NCBI GenBank assembly: GCA_038238185.1
Contig: JBBRXY010000100.1
Span: forward strand, 1 to 10,142
DNA length: 10,142 bases
DNA from: DATAQC01 sp038238185
GTDB lineage: Bacteria > Actinomycetota > Acidimicrobiia > Acidimicrobiales > AC-14
Direction of reading: 5' to 3'
Shown here: positions 1 through 4,995 of the stretch, in pieces
Position numbering within the stretch: position 1 is the first letter of the stretch
Layout of the letters: the number at the start of each line of letters is the position of its first letter
Position numbers and translations under genes: made by a program
Notes under the pieces: model-generated
Seen by the model: the letters and a program-made list of their open reading frames with translations, nothing else
The model's database searches: none
What the model was told of the DNA's origin: nothing

Positions 1-1
1 C

Positions 2-211
2 TGCCCCACCTGCGCTGGCCCCGTCGACCTGCTCAACGCCCACTCCAACGGTCTGCTGTCCATCGCAGTGGTGGTCTGTGAGCCCTGCGAGCGGGAGTAC
101 GAGGTCACCATGCGCCTGGTCGCCCACGGTCGGAGCCTGGCCCATCAGAACCGGGCGGCGCAGTCCAAGCAGGCGAGCAAGCGGCGAGCACGGGAGATGG
201 TGAGCGCATGA
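2..211 (+). CDS. Cys-rich zinc-ribbon-like protein, 3' part only
   Basis: The reading frame is open from the left edge and ends with TGA at 209-211, so the start lies outside the window. The 69 visible residues begin with CPTC and carry a second pair, CEPC, about 24 residues later. Two CxxC knuckles at this distance are typical of a small zinc ribbon. The C-terminus is basic and helical (many Lys, Arg, Gln and Ala), which would fit nucleic-acid contact, though that is inference. Its stop overlaps the ATG of the next gene (ATGA at 208-211), so the two are probably co-translated. No specific family is recognised. Confidence 0.7.
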   Translation, partial: CPTCAGPVDLLNAHSNGLLSIAVVVCEPCEREYEVTMRLVAHGRSLAHQNRAAQSKQASKRRAREMVSA

Positions 212-357
212 GGCATCCCCTCGGACCACCGGAGCCACGCGTCACCCTCCGCTGCGTCTGTGGCGCCCCGATCCTCACGGTGGCCGAGAGCGTGGCCCAG
301 GCGTTCGCCTCGGGCGTGTGGCGCTGTGGTGCCTGCCCGAAGACGAGGAAGGAATGA
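208..357 (+). CDS. 49-aa zinc-ribbon protein
   Basis: A 49-aa frame starts at an ATG that overlaps the previous stop by four bases and ends at TGA 355-357. It shows CVC near residue 16-18 and CGAC near residue 40-43, a four-cysteine pattern expected to bind one zinc ion. The short hydrophobic stretch between the knuckles fits a minimal zinc ribbon. Such orphan zinc ribbons are common in actinophage genomes, and their roles are mostly unknown. The tight overlap with its neighbour and the GC-rich codon use support a real gene. The function is not known. Confidence 0.65.
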   Translation: MRHPLGPPEPRVTLRCVCGAPILTVAESVAQAFASGVWRCGACPKTRKE

Positions 358-361
358 GAGC

Positions 362-709
362 GTGACCGACAGATCGTCCGTCGTGTACGTGATCGACGGT
401 GGCCGGTCCTTCTACAAGATCGGCACTACGACGGACCTTGCTACCCGGCTCCGCACCCTTCAAGCTTCCTCCCCCGTGCCACTCACGGTGATCTGTCAGG
501 GTCCGGGCGGTCAGCCGTTGGAGCGGGCGCTGCACCAGCAGTTCGCCCATCGGCGCGCCCACGGTGAGTGGTTCGCCCTCAGTGCTCACGACCTGGCCGA
601 GTTGAAGCGTCGGCTTGACGGTGGATGGGTCGTGGTCCAGTTGCCCAAGGCCGGGCGGACTTACGGCCGCCGTAGGGCGCGAGGAACGACCATCTACCGC
701 ATGCCGTGA
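362..709 (+). CDS. GIY-YIG / T5orf172-like nuclease-fold protein
   Basis: This 115-aa protein starts at GTG 362, nine bases after an AGGAAGG ribosome site (346-352). The longer frame upstream of this GTG overlaps the real 208-357 gene and is rejected as coding. The motifs fit the GIY-YIG superfamily, T5orf172/MUG113 branch: an early VVYVI strand with Tyr9, FYKIG at 17-21 with Tyr18, Arg29 in a helix, the LERALHQQF helix with the presumed metal-ligand Glu54, and HGEWF at 67-71. Members are small phage or plasmid proteins, some of them DNA-cleaving. Activity here is inferred, not shown. The C-terminus is rich in Arg and Gly, as expected for DNA binding. The gene ends a short rightward cluster, and 218 bases without a gene follow it. 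Confidence 0.8.
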   Translation: MTDRSSVVYVIDGGRSFYKIGTTTDLATRLRTLQASSPVPLTVICQGPGGQPLERALHQQFAHRRAHGEWFALSAHDLAELKRRLDGGWVVVQLPKAGRTYGRRRARGTTIYRMP

Positions 710-865
710 CCTCTCCAAGCGATAGGTGACGAGTCGCGAGTGAAGCTCTGCCGGGCAGCTAGCCGCAGTGGATGCGGAGAAGGGGAACCTGCGCCCTGTC
801 GCCCTCCGAGAGAATTGGGGGAGCAGTCGACACAAGGCGTTCCAAGGTGCCCCGCTGTCCGGCAG

Positions 866-894
866 TTGCAATCCCACGTACACCCCGGTATAGT
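866..894 (+). promoter_or_regulatory. Sigma-70-type promoter of the 928 operon
   Basis: TTGCAA (866-871) and TATAGT (889-894) are separated by exactly 17 bases, giving a good vegetative-type -35/-10 pair. The expected transcription start is near 901, which leaves a leader of about 27 bases with a strong ribosome site. The spacer and first part of the -10 (873-892) recur identically in the promoter at 8307-8335, so the spacer may be a binding site for a common regulator. Confidence 0.75.
873..892 (+). repeat. 20-bp direct repeat, copy 1 (promoter spacer)
   Basis: CCCACGTACACCCCGGTATA is found here and again, base for base, at 8314-8333. Both copies occupy the same position relative to a -35 and -10 box. 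The identity covers the spacer, which core RNA polymerase does not require to be conserved. This suggests either an operator or a recent duplication of a promoter cassette. Confidence 0.85.
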
Positions 895-914
895 GCCCTT
901 GTAGCCCACCCCCC

Positions 915-921
915 AAGGAGG
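915..921 (+). promoter_or_regulatory. Strong Shine-Dalgarno AAGGAGG
   Basis: A full AAGGAGG lies six bases before the ATG at 928. It fixes this ATG as the start of the 90-aa gene rather than the in-frame ATG at 772, which lies upstream of the promoter. Confidence 0.85.
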
Positions 922-927
922 CCCGCA

Positions 928-1200
928 ATGACCAACCTCGAAGCAGCCACCGCCCGCCGGATCAAGAACGCCCGTCACGCCAAGGTGCTCGCCATCGCCA
1001 TCGTGGCCGAGGAGCTGTGCAAGCGCACCGACGCCCCCGCCGAGGAGCTCGCCGGTCTCTCCCCCGAGGACTGGCGCAACCTGTCCAAGCTCGCCGGGCG
1101 CCCCTCCACCGTCCCCAGCGCCGAGACGCAGGCCATGGTGATCGCCAAGGTGGCCGAGCGCCAGGCCATGCGGGCCACGGCGAACTTGATGGTGAATTGA
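928..1200 (+). CDS. 90-aa helical protein of unknown function
   Basis: This is the first gene after the promoter at 866-894, with a perfect Shine-Dalgarno six bases before its ATG. The 90-residue product is rich in Ala, Glu, Arg and Lys and should be mostly helical. It has a basic patch near residues 10-17, a 'GLSPEDWRNL' helix-cap motif in the middle and an amphipathic Ala/Arg C-terminal helix. It has no signal peptide, membrane segment or cysteine cluster. A small DNA-binding or regulatory protein would fit its place at the head of the operon, but no family is recognised and this is only inference. The gene stops one base before the ATG of the HNH gene. Confidence 0.75.
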   Translation: MTNLEAATARRIKNARHAKVLAIAIVAEELCKRTDAPAEELAGLSPEDWRNLSKLAGRPSTVPSAETQAMVIAKVAERQAMRATANLMVN

Positions 1201-1201
1201 G

Positions 1202-1705
1202 ATGCGAATCTCTAATCGAGCGCCTGTCATGGACAAGCTCAAGGCTCGTCACACCATTAGCGCTGGTGGCTGCTGGCTATACAGCGGGAAGGCTGGCAGT
1301 AACGGCTACCGGACGATCGGCTACCTAGGTAAGACCCGGCCAGTCCACCGGGTGGCTTATGAGCTATTCGTCGGCCTCATCCCAGAGGGCCTGACCATCG
1401 ACCACGAGTGCCACAACCGGGACCTGTCCTGCAAGGGAGGGCCGACGTGCCAGCATCGGGCCTGTTTTAATCCCGACCACCTGGCTCCGAAAACGGGGGC
1501 GGAGAACACCAGCGCAGGCCGAGCCGGTGCGTACATCGCTGCCCGCACCCACTGTCCAGCCGGACACGCTTATGTCACCTACGGGGTGCAGTACCCGTCC
1601 GGGAAGGGCAGGCGAGAGTGCAGGGAGTGCAAGCGCCTGCGCTCAGCGGTGTTCGATGCGAGGCGTAGGGCCGAGCGGGTTGCAGCCAAAGGGCTGGTCG
1701 ACTGA
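1202..1705 (+). CDS. HNH homing-type endonuclease with C-terminal zinc ribbon
   Basis: The 167-aa protein has an HNH_3-type core: VHRVAYELF at 48-56, then IDHEC at 66-70, and CFNPDHL at 88-94 followed by an ENT motif. Asp67/His68, Asn90 and His93 are the likely catalytic and metal residues. Extra cysteines (70, 77, 83, 88) probably bind a structural zinc. A second knuckle follows: CPAGH at 118-122 and CREC at 140-143, a tail often seen on phage HNH enzymes that may help DNA recognition. The start is taken as ATG 1202, one base after the previous stop; ATG 1229 is an alternative. The gene visibly uses more A/T-containing codons than its neighbours, as expected of a mobile free-standing endonuclease. 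It ends in a TGATG overlap with the next gene. Confidence 0.88.
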   Translation: MRISNRAPVMDKLKARHTISAGGCWLYSGKAGSNGYRTIGYLGKTRPVHRVAYELFVGLIPEGLTIDHECHNRDLSCKGGPTCQHRACFNPDHLAPKTGAENTSAGRAGAYIAARTHCPAGHAYVTYGVQYPSGKGRRECRECKRLRSAVFDARRRAERVAAKGLVD

Positions 1706-1944
1706 TGGACACGGACAACCGCTTCACGAGCAGCGACCGCGAGACGCTCAACGAGCGTGTCCGAGCGGCCGCCGTCGACTGGAACACCGTCGGCTGGCCC
1801 TGGAAGTTCACGCCGGCGCACACCGAGACCCTGGTCAGACTAGGAGCGCACTCGATTGGCTGCACCCTCGACGACCTGCGGGATGTTGAAGTTGCTGAGA
1901 TCCGCAGCATGGTCGACTCCATCACGATGGAGATCACGTCATGA
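1705..1944 (+). CDS. 79-aa protein of unknown function
   Basis: The ATG shares a base with the HNH stop codon (TGATG at 1703-1707), which implies translational coupling. The 79-residue product is acidic, with two predicted helices: SSDRETLNERVRAAAVDW near the start and LDDLRDVEVAEIRSMVDS near the end. They are joined by a Trp/Pro-rich stretch (NTVGWPWKF). It has no cysteine cluster, signal or membrane segment. It sits between an HNH gene and a run of small Cys-rich genes, so context gives little help. No family is recognised. Confidence 0.7.
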   Translation: MDTDNRFTSSDRETLNERVRAAAVDWNTVGWPWKFTPAHTETLVRLGAHSIGCTLDDLRDVEVAEIRSMVDSITMEITS

Positions 1945-2234
1945 TGCACTTCACCCCCTCCCCCTTGGGCGGCGTAGGTGAGCCCCTCCGCGGGTGGACC
2001 ACGGCTGGGGGGTGCCGAGCCTCCGCTGCCCGCTGCGCCTACCGGGGCGAGGTCTACCTCTGCCGCATCCATTACGCCGACAGCCGCTCGGAGCCCGAGG
2101 CCCCCTACGACGACGAGCCCGAGGAGGAGCCGTACGACTACTGCCGCACCTGCGGGGAGTGCATCGCCATGGACGAGGCGGGCCAGTGCGAGCCGTGCTG
2201 GATGCGGGAGCACCCCCGGGCTGTGACCAGATGA
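1941..2234 (+). CDS. 97-aa acidic Cys-rich protein
   Basis: The frame starts at ATG 1941 in an ATGA overlap with the previous stop and ends in an ATGA overlap with the next gene. An N-terminal part with scattered Cys and His is followed by an acidic Pro/Asp/Glu/Tyr segment. The C-terminus is a compact zinc ribbon, CRTC-GEC at about 68-74 and CEPC at 83-86. The first 30 residues look less ordered, and translation could begin at the second ATG at 1944. Zinc binding by the C-terminal knuckles is a confident reading. The cellular role is unknown. Confidence 0.65.
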   Translation: MMHFTPSPLGGVGEPLRGWTTAGGCRASAARCAYRGEVYLCRIHYADSRSEPEAPYDDEPEEEPYDYCRTCGECIAMDEAGQCEPCWMREHPRAVTR

Positions 2235-2464
2235 GCCTCTGTCCCGAAGCCGAGTACCGGGCCAGCCTCGACGACGTCGACTTCTGGGCGCACGTCTTCG
2301 GCGGCAACGACGGCCCCGACGAGTACGACCCCGACGAGGACTACACCGCTCCCCCGGTCGGTCGCATCGACACGCCGTGTCTGACGTGTGGCGCCGTCGA
2401 CGCTTGCGGCTACGACGCCGAGGGCCGCCCGATGATCCACGCCACCGACGACGAGGCGGCATGA
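2231..2464 (+). CDS. 77-aa acidic protein with CxxC motifs
   Basis: Translation starts at ATG 2231, which overlaps the previous TGA by ATGA. The 77-residue protein is strongly acidic in its middle (GPDEYDPDEDY) and ends in an acidic tail. A CLTC pair near residue 52-55 with a further Cys at about 61 suggests a partial zinc or metal site. Three overlapping frames of the same type follow each other here (1941, 2231, 2461), so this is likely one translational unit. No family is recognised. The acidity could suit a DNA mimic or protein-binding role, but that is speculation. Confidence 0.65.
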   Translation: MSLCPEAEYRASLDDVDFWAHVFGGNDGPDEYDPDEDYTAPPVGRIDTPCLTCGAVDACGYDAEGRPMIHATDDEAA

Positions 2465-2646
2465 AGCGTCCCTGCCTCTCCTGCGGGCTGGTGGGCGACT
2501 ACTGGACCGAGGACGTGCCCCGCTGCACCGGGTGCCACCGTTGCCCGTACTGCGCCCGGGTCTGGAACTGCGACCACGCCCTCGACGCGCAGGAGATGCG
2601 GTTGGCGGCTCGTCTCGTGGCTACCGGGTTCCCCGTCTCGTGGTAA
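2461..2646 (+). CDS. 61-aa zinc-ribbon protein
   Basis: Starting at an ATG overlapping the previous stop (ATGA at 2461-2464), this protein has CLSCG at residues 5-9, then CTGC at 22-25, CPYC at 28-31 and a further CDH near 37-39. These are enough ligands for two zinc ions in a treble-clef or double-ribbon arrangement. The rest is a short helix with no membrane segment. It is the last gene of the operon that begins at 928, and 92 bases without a gene follow it. The function is unknown. Confidence 0.7.
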   Translation: MKRPCLSCGLVGDYWTEDVPRCTGCHRCPYCARVWNCDHALDAQEMRLAARLVATGFPVSW

Positions 2647-2738
2647 CCGTTGGTCCTTGCGCCCGCCCTACCGACTCCCTGGTCTGTGGCGCGAGCGGAC
2701 GGACTACCCGTTCTCACGACAAGAAAGAGGCACCGCAA

Positions 2739-3056
2739 ATGACCGAAATCTCCCTACCCGAGCCCCTGACCATCAACGGCGTCACCTATCACCCGGCGTC
2801 GCCCAAGTCAGACGACATCCGCATCGTGGTGCTACAGCGGTCCTGGGTAGTCATCGGCCGCTGGTCGCAGGACGGCGACATGTGTGCACTGGACGACGCC
2901 AGCGTGATCAGAGCGTGGGGCACGACCAAGGGGCTAGGGGAGTTGCGGACCGGCCCGACCTCATCCACCAAGCTCGATCCCTGCGGTCGGGTGGAGTTCG
3001 CCCTACTCGCCATGGTCCTGTCCATCGACACCGTGCCTGGCTCATGGTCGCTCTAG
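2739..3056 (+). CDS. DUF6948-like phage protein
   Basis: The 105-aa protein starts at ATG 2739, eight bases after an AAAGAGG ribosome site (2724-2730). It fits my memory of the DUF6948 family: a strand RIVVLQRSWVVIGRW near residues 28-42, an acidic turn and DDASVIRAWG near 52-61. A segment ending in PCGRVEFALLAMVLSID (about 82-98) then matches the family's closing strand and helix. The family is widespread in phages and bacteria, and its function is unknown. The assignment rests on motif order recalled from the family and not on a search. The 3' end overlaps the next frame, the Gly-X repeat ORF, by 13 bases. That is close enough for coupled translation or for a frameshifted extension. Confidence 0.72.
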   Translation: MTEISLPEPLTINGVTYHPASPKSDDIRIVVLQRSWVVIGRWSQDGDMCALDDASVIRAWGTTKGLGELRTGPTSSTKLDPCGRVEFALLAMVLSIDTVPGSWSL

Positions 3057-3322
3057 CCGCATCGTTGGGGGAGAGCAGCAGTTCCCTGATCGGCTACGGC
3101 GACGGCAACGGCAACGGCGTCGGCAACGGCAACGGCGTCGGCAACGGCAACGGCTACGGCGACGGCAACGGCTACGGCAACGGCAACGGCGACGGCGTCG
3201 GCTTCGGCAACGGCTGCGGCGTCGGCTACGGCTACGGCTACGGCTACGGCTACGGCGACGGCTACGGCAACGGCAGCGGCTACGGCTACGGCGACGGCTA
3301 CGGCAACGGCAGCGGCTGGTGA
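3044..3322 (+). CDS. (Gly-X)n repeat protein
   Basis: This frame starts at ATG 3044, inside the end of the DUF6948-like gene and in the -1 frame relative to it, and ends at TGA 3320-3322. After about 16 ordinary residues, every second residue is Gly from 3092 to the end. The alternating positions are filled by Asn, Tyr, Asp, Val, Ser, Phe, Cys and a final Trp. All glycines use GGC, and the partners use single codons (AAC, TAC, GAC), so the DNA is a hexamer-like repeat. Similar Gly/Tyr/Asp-rich stretches exist in many phage and bacterial proteins of unknown function. No ribosome site precedes the ATG, so coupling to the upstream gene is the likely route. It could also be a tail of the upstream protein reached by frameshifting. 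Confidence 0.55.
   Translation: MVALAASLGESSSSLIGYGDGNGNGVGNGNGVGNGNGYGDGNGYGNGNGDGVGFGNGCGVGYGYGYGYGYGDGYGNGSGYGYGDGYGNGSGW
3092..3319 (+). repeat. Low-complexity GGC-NAC repeat tract
   Basis: About 228 bases are built from GGC alternating mainly with AAC, TAC, GAC and GTC. Within the tract, a 36-bp unit encoding the 12 residues GYGYGDGYGNGS is perfectly duplicated in tandem (3242-3277 and 3278-3313). An 18-bp unit encoding NGNGVG is also doubled nearer the start. Identical codons between units suggest recent growth by slippage or unequal recombination, so the copy number may vary between related genomes. Confidence 0.92.
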
Positions 3323-3459
3323 TGACCCACTACTTCTGTCAGCGCTGCGAGGTGTGGGGCAAGGGCGCCCGCTGCTGGTGCTGCGACCGGGCCCTCGTCA
3401 TCCGCACCGGTCCGCAGGTCGACGTACACGTCTACGACACCCCGGCCGACGCCGGGTAG
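3322..3459 (+). CDS. 45-aa Cys-rich zinc-finger-like protein
   Basis: ATG 3322 shares a base with the stop of the Gly-X ORF (TGATG at 3320-3324), and the frame ends at TAG 3457-3459. Six Cys lie in the first 21 residues (FCQRC, then CWCC), with a short hydrophobic strand behind them (RALVIR), the shape of a mini zinc ribbon. The stop codon lies inside the presumed -10 region of the following terminase gene, so the two genes abut closely. The function is unknown. Confidence 0.6.
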   Translation: MTHYFCQRCEVWGKGARCWCCDRALVIRTGPQVDVHVYDTPADAG

Positions 3460-3472
3460 ATACCCTGCATCC
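3454..3472 (+). promoter_or_regulatory. Putative leaderless promoter and dyad before small terminase
   Basis: TACCCT (3461-3466) fits the actinobacterial TANNNT -10 box and lies exactly six bases before the ATG at 3473, as expected if transcription starts at the start codon. It lies inside a perfect inverted repeat, GGGTA-GA-TACCC (3454-3465). No ribosome site precedes the ATG and no good -35 is visible, so this is a moderate call. Confidence 0.4.
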
Positions 3473-4150
3473 ATGCCCACCACCGAGCCGAAGCCCAGGG
3501 GCCGCCGCCCCACCCTGCTCACCCAGGTCGTCCGCCACCGCACCGACCCCGCCACCGGAGCACAGGTCGGAGTCACCGCCGGCGAGCAGATCATCGAGCG
3601 GCGCGGGCTGGGACTGGACGACCGGGCATCCGCAGACAGCGCAGGGGTAAGCCGGGAGACGCTCCACCAGTGGCGGCTAGCAGGGGCGAGAGCACGAGCG
3701 ATCGAGGCCCAGGGCCGCCGGGAGCTGACCCCCAGCGAGGTTGCCCTACGTGACTTCGTGGACGCTCTAGAAAGGGCGGAGGCCGAGTGGGAAGCCTCCC
3801 GCCTCGCCATCATCCAGCGCAGCGCCCAGGGCGGGTACGTCACGACCAAGACCATGGAGAAGTGGATGCCCGACCCCGCCGACCCCACCGCCCGCAAGCT
3901 GGTCGAGCGCACGGTCACCACCGAGACCGCATCCCCCATCTGGCAGGCCGCGGCGTGGCAGCTCGAACGCCTGCGCCGGGACAAGTACGCCCGCCGCTGG
4001 GAGGTCACCGGCGAAGGTGGAAAGCCGCTCATCCCTGAGGCAGACCAGGCCCGCGGTCTGGCCGACAGCCTGCGGGAGTACATGCTCGGCGTCGAGGACG
4101 GGAAGAAGACCACCGCCCCGAAGGGCCGAACGAAAGAAGGCACCGCATGA
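3473..4150 (+). CDS. Probable terminase small subunit (HTH DNA-binding protein)
   Basis: The 225-aa protein has a basic N-terminus and a helix-turn-helix at about residues 49-70 (ASADSAGVSRETLHQW is the core). A charged helix follows (DFVDALERAEAEWEASRLA, about 94-112). A WQAAAWQLERLRRDKYARR segment at 157-175 and a Lys-rich tail close the protein. This order, HTH then acidic helix then a W-x-A-A-W-x-L-E-R segment ending in 'Y-x-R-R', is typical of phage small terminase or DNA-recognition proteins that bind the packaging site. The large terminase lies 2.4 kb downstream on the same strand, which supports the reading. A general HTH regulator remains possible. Translation has no visible ribosome site and may be leaderless. 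The stop overlaps the next ATG. Confidence 0.72.
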   Translation: MPTTEPKPRGRRPTLLTQVVRHRTDPATGAQVGVTAGEQIIERRGLGLDDRASADSAGVSRETLHQWRLAGARARAIEAQGRRELTPSEVALRDFVDALERAEAEWEASRLAIIQRSAQGGYVTTKTMEKWMPDPADPTARKLVERTVTTETASPIWQAAAWQLERLRRDKYARRWEVTGEGGKPLIPEADQARGLADSLREYMLGVEDGKKTTAPKGRTKEGTA

Positions 4151-4419
4151 GCCAATCCCCCCAGCCCCGAGACTGGACCGAGTGCGACGGGTGCGGTGCC
4201 CTCGTCGCCAACACCTACACGCACGACCGGTTCCACTCGGTCCTTGCTAGCCACGCCCACGCCCTGGCAGTCCTTAAGACGGCGCACCTGGCGGCGCACG
4301 TTCACGACCGCTACGAGGTGGTCGAGCGCATCAACGCTAAGCGCTTTGACAACTGGTCGTCCGATGCCCTGGCCGAGGTCATGGCGGAGATGGACAAGAC
4401 CGTGCGGGAGACGCCGTGA
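4147..4419 (+). CDS. 90-aa C2H2-like zinc-finger protein
   Basis: ATG 4147 overlaps the previous stop (ATGA) and also has its own AAGAAGG site (4134-4140). The pattern Cys13-x2-Cys16-x9-His26-x3-His30 (CDGCGALV then THDRFH) looks like a small C2H2-type zinc finger. Similar short phage proteins carry 'CxxCGALV...H...H'. A His/Ala-rich helix and an acidic C-terminal helix follow, probably a coiled coil. The gene lies between the two terminase genes in one tightly overlapping block. Zinc binding is likely and the biological role is unknown. The C-terminus overlaps the GTG of the next gene by GTGA. Confidence 0.72.
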   Translation: MSQSPQPRDWTECDGCGALVANTYTHDRFHSVLASHAHALAVLKTAHLAAHVHDRYEVVERINAKRFDNWSSDALAEVMAEMDKTVRETP

Positions 4420-4712
4420 GAGCGGAGCGAACCACCCCAGCAGCCAACGGTGCAGTCGAGGTGGATGACACCCGCACCTTCCTCGTGTTCGGGGCGTTCA
4501 CCGAGACGATGGTGGGGCTGGCACTGGGCCACAATCCCGAAGCCATCGTGCGAGCCGACCTGACCGGCAAATGGAACCACGGCGCCCATGACAAGCCGGT
4601 GTTGATGATGAGGCCCGAGCTAGCCAGAGAGTGGGCGGGGCTTCTGCTCGTAGCGGCCGATGCAGCCGAGGGCGACCTTGAGCGCTACCTGACCACTGGA
4701 AAGGCCACCTGA
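4416..4712 (+). CDS. 98-aa protein of unknown function
   Basis: Translation starts at GTG 4416 in a GTGA overlap with the previous stop. The 98-aa product has a disordered N-terminus, then a strand-rich part (RTFLVFGAF and following, about 20-50), and a C-terminal helix with many Ala, Leu and Glu (PELAREWAGLLLVAADAAEG). It has no cysteine cluster or signal peptide. It is part of the chain of coupled genes between the terminase subunits. No family is recognised. Confidence 0.68.
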   Translation: MRAERTTPAANGAVEVDDTRTFLVFGAFTETMVGLALGHNPEAIVRADLTGKWNHGAHDKPVLMMRPELAREWAGLLLVAADAAEGDLERYLTTGKAT

Positions 4713-4864
4713 TGCCGATCAACACCAAGCCCGACAGCACCCCAACCTTCACCGAACGGCAGGCGCTCACCGCTCAGATGTCCCGCCTCCGCCGCATGGA
4801 GTCCGACAGCCGGGTGTACCGGGAGATGCTGGCCGCCGCCGAAGCCAAGGTCCGAGCCCGGTGA
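4712..4864 (+). CDS. 50-aa helical mini-protein
   Basis: The ATG shares a base with the previous stop (TGATG at 4710-4714), and the frame ends at TGA 4862-4864. After a Pro/Thr-rich start, the rest (from about residue 15) should form one charged amphipathic helix, possibly a coiled coil, with Arg, Glu, Met and Ala dominating. It is short, but it keeps the pattern of overlapping starts and stops on both sides. The function is unknown. Confidence 0.55.
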   Translation: MPINTKPDSTPTFTERQALTAQMSRLRRMESDSRVYREMLAAAEAKVRAR

Positions 4865-4995
4865 TCTTCGACCTGTCATCCCAGACCCCGGCGCAGCGGG
4901 CCATCGTCGAGCAGGCGTTGGCCCGGTGTGACTTCCCGTTCGACCGGCTGCTCACCTGCTCCAGTCCCATGCCCAGCGCTCGACCATCGCCGTGA
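4861..4995 (+). pseudogene. N-terminal piece of the intein-bearing gene, out of frame
   Basis: A 44-codon frame runs from GTG 4861 (GTGA overlap with the previous stop) to TGA 4993-4995. It begins with a helix of the form TPAQRAIVEQALARCDFPFDRLL. From memory this matches the N-terminus of the same phage family as the downstream gene, in which that helix is followed by a strand ending in V-x-W. In this frame the end is poor sequence (Ser/Pro-rich). Re-reading from about 4954 in the -1 frame instead gives ...RLLHLLQSHAQRSTIAV and runs straight into the 4992 frame. One base missing near 4950-4956, a programmed -1 shift or a sequencing error would each explain this. If the shift is not real, it is a separate mini-gene coupled to the next by GTGA. 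Confidence 0.6.

Larger units (their letters stand above)
710..927 (+). other. Intergenic region holding the operon promoter
   Basis: This 218-base stretch lies between the GIY-YIG gene and the next operon. Its right end holds the promoter at 866-894 and the ribosome site at 915-921. A small inverted repeat (CCGCA 763-767, loop GTGGA, TGCGG 773-777) lies near the middle. It has no T-run after it, so it is not a convincing terminator. A frame starting at 772 reads through in phase with the 928 gene, but it would start upstream of the promoter and lacks a ribosome site. Confidence 0.6.

Noticed and set aside
260..361. N-terminal extension of the GIY-YIG gene to ATG 260
   Set aside because: It overlaps the 49-aa zinc-ribbon gene in another frame and is Arg/Pro-rich without domain features; GTG 362 has a ribosome site.
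763..777. Possible terminator after the GIY-YIG gene
   Set aside because: The stem is only 5 bp and has no T-run after it.
772..927. N-terminal extension of the 928 gene to ATG 772
   Set aside because: The promoter at 866-894 lies downstream of this ATG, and a perfect Shine-Dalgarno sits before ATG 928.
1575..2462. Long minus-strand frame of 295 codons
   Set aside because: It is Arg/Pro-rich and lies opposite four overlapping plus-strand genes with zinc motifs and coupled starts. It is a GC-driven shadow.
3092..3319. Possible CRISPR array or iteron origin in the repeat tract
   Set aside because: The period is 6 bases with codon structure and no separate spacers or AT-rich segment, so it is a coding low-complexity tract.
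3298..4305. Long minus-strand frame of 335 codons
   Set aside because: It is opposite the HTH small-terminase-like gene, shows no motif and starts inside another gene.
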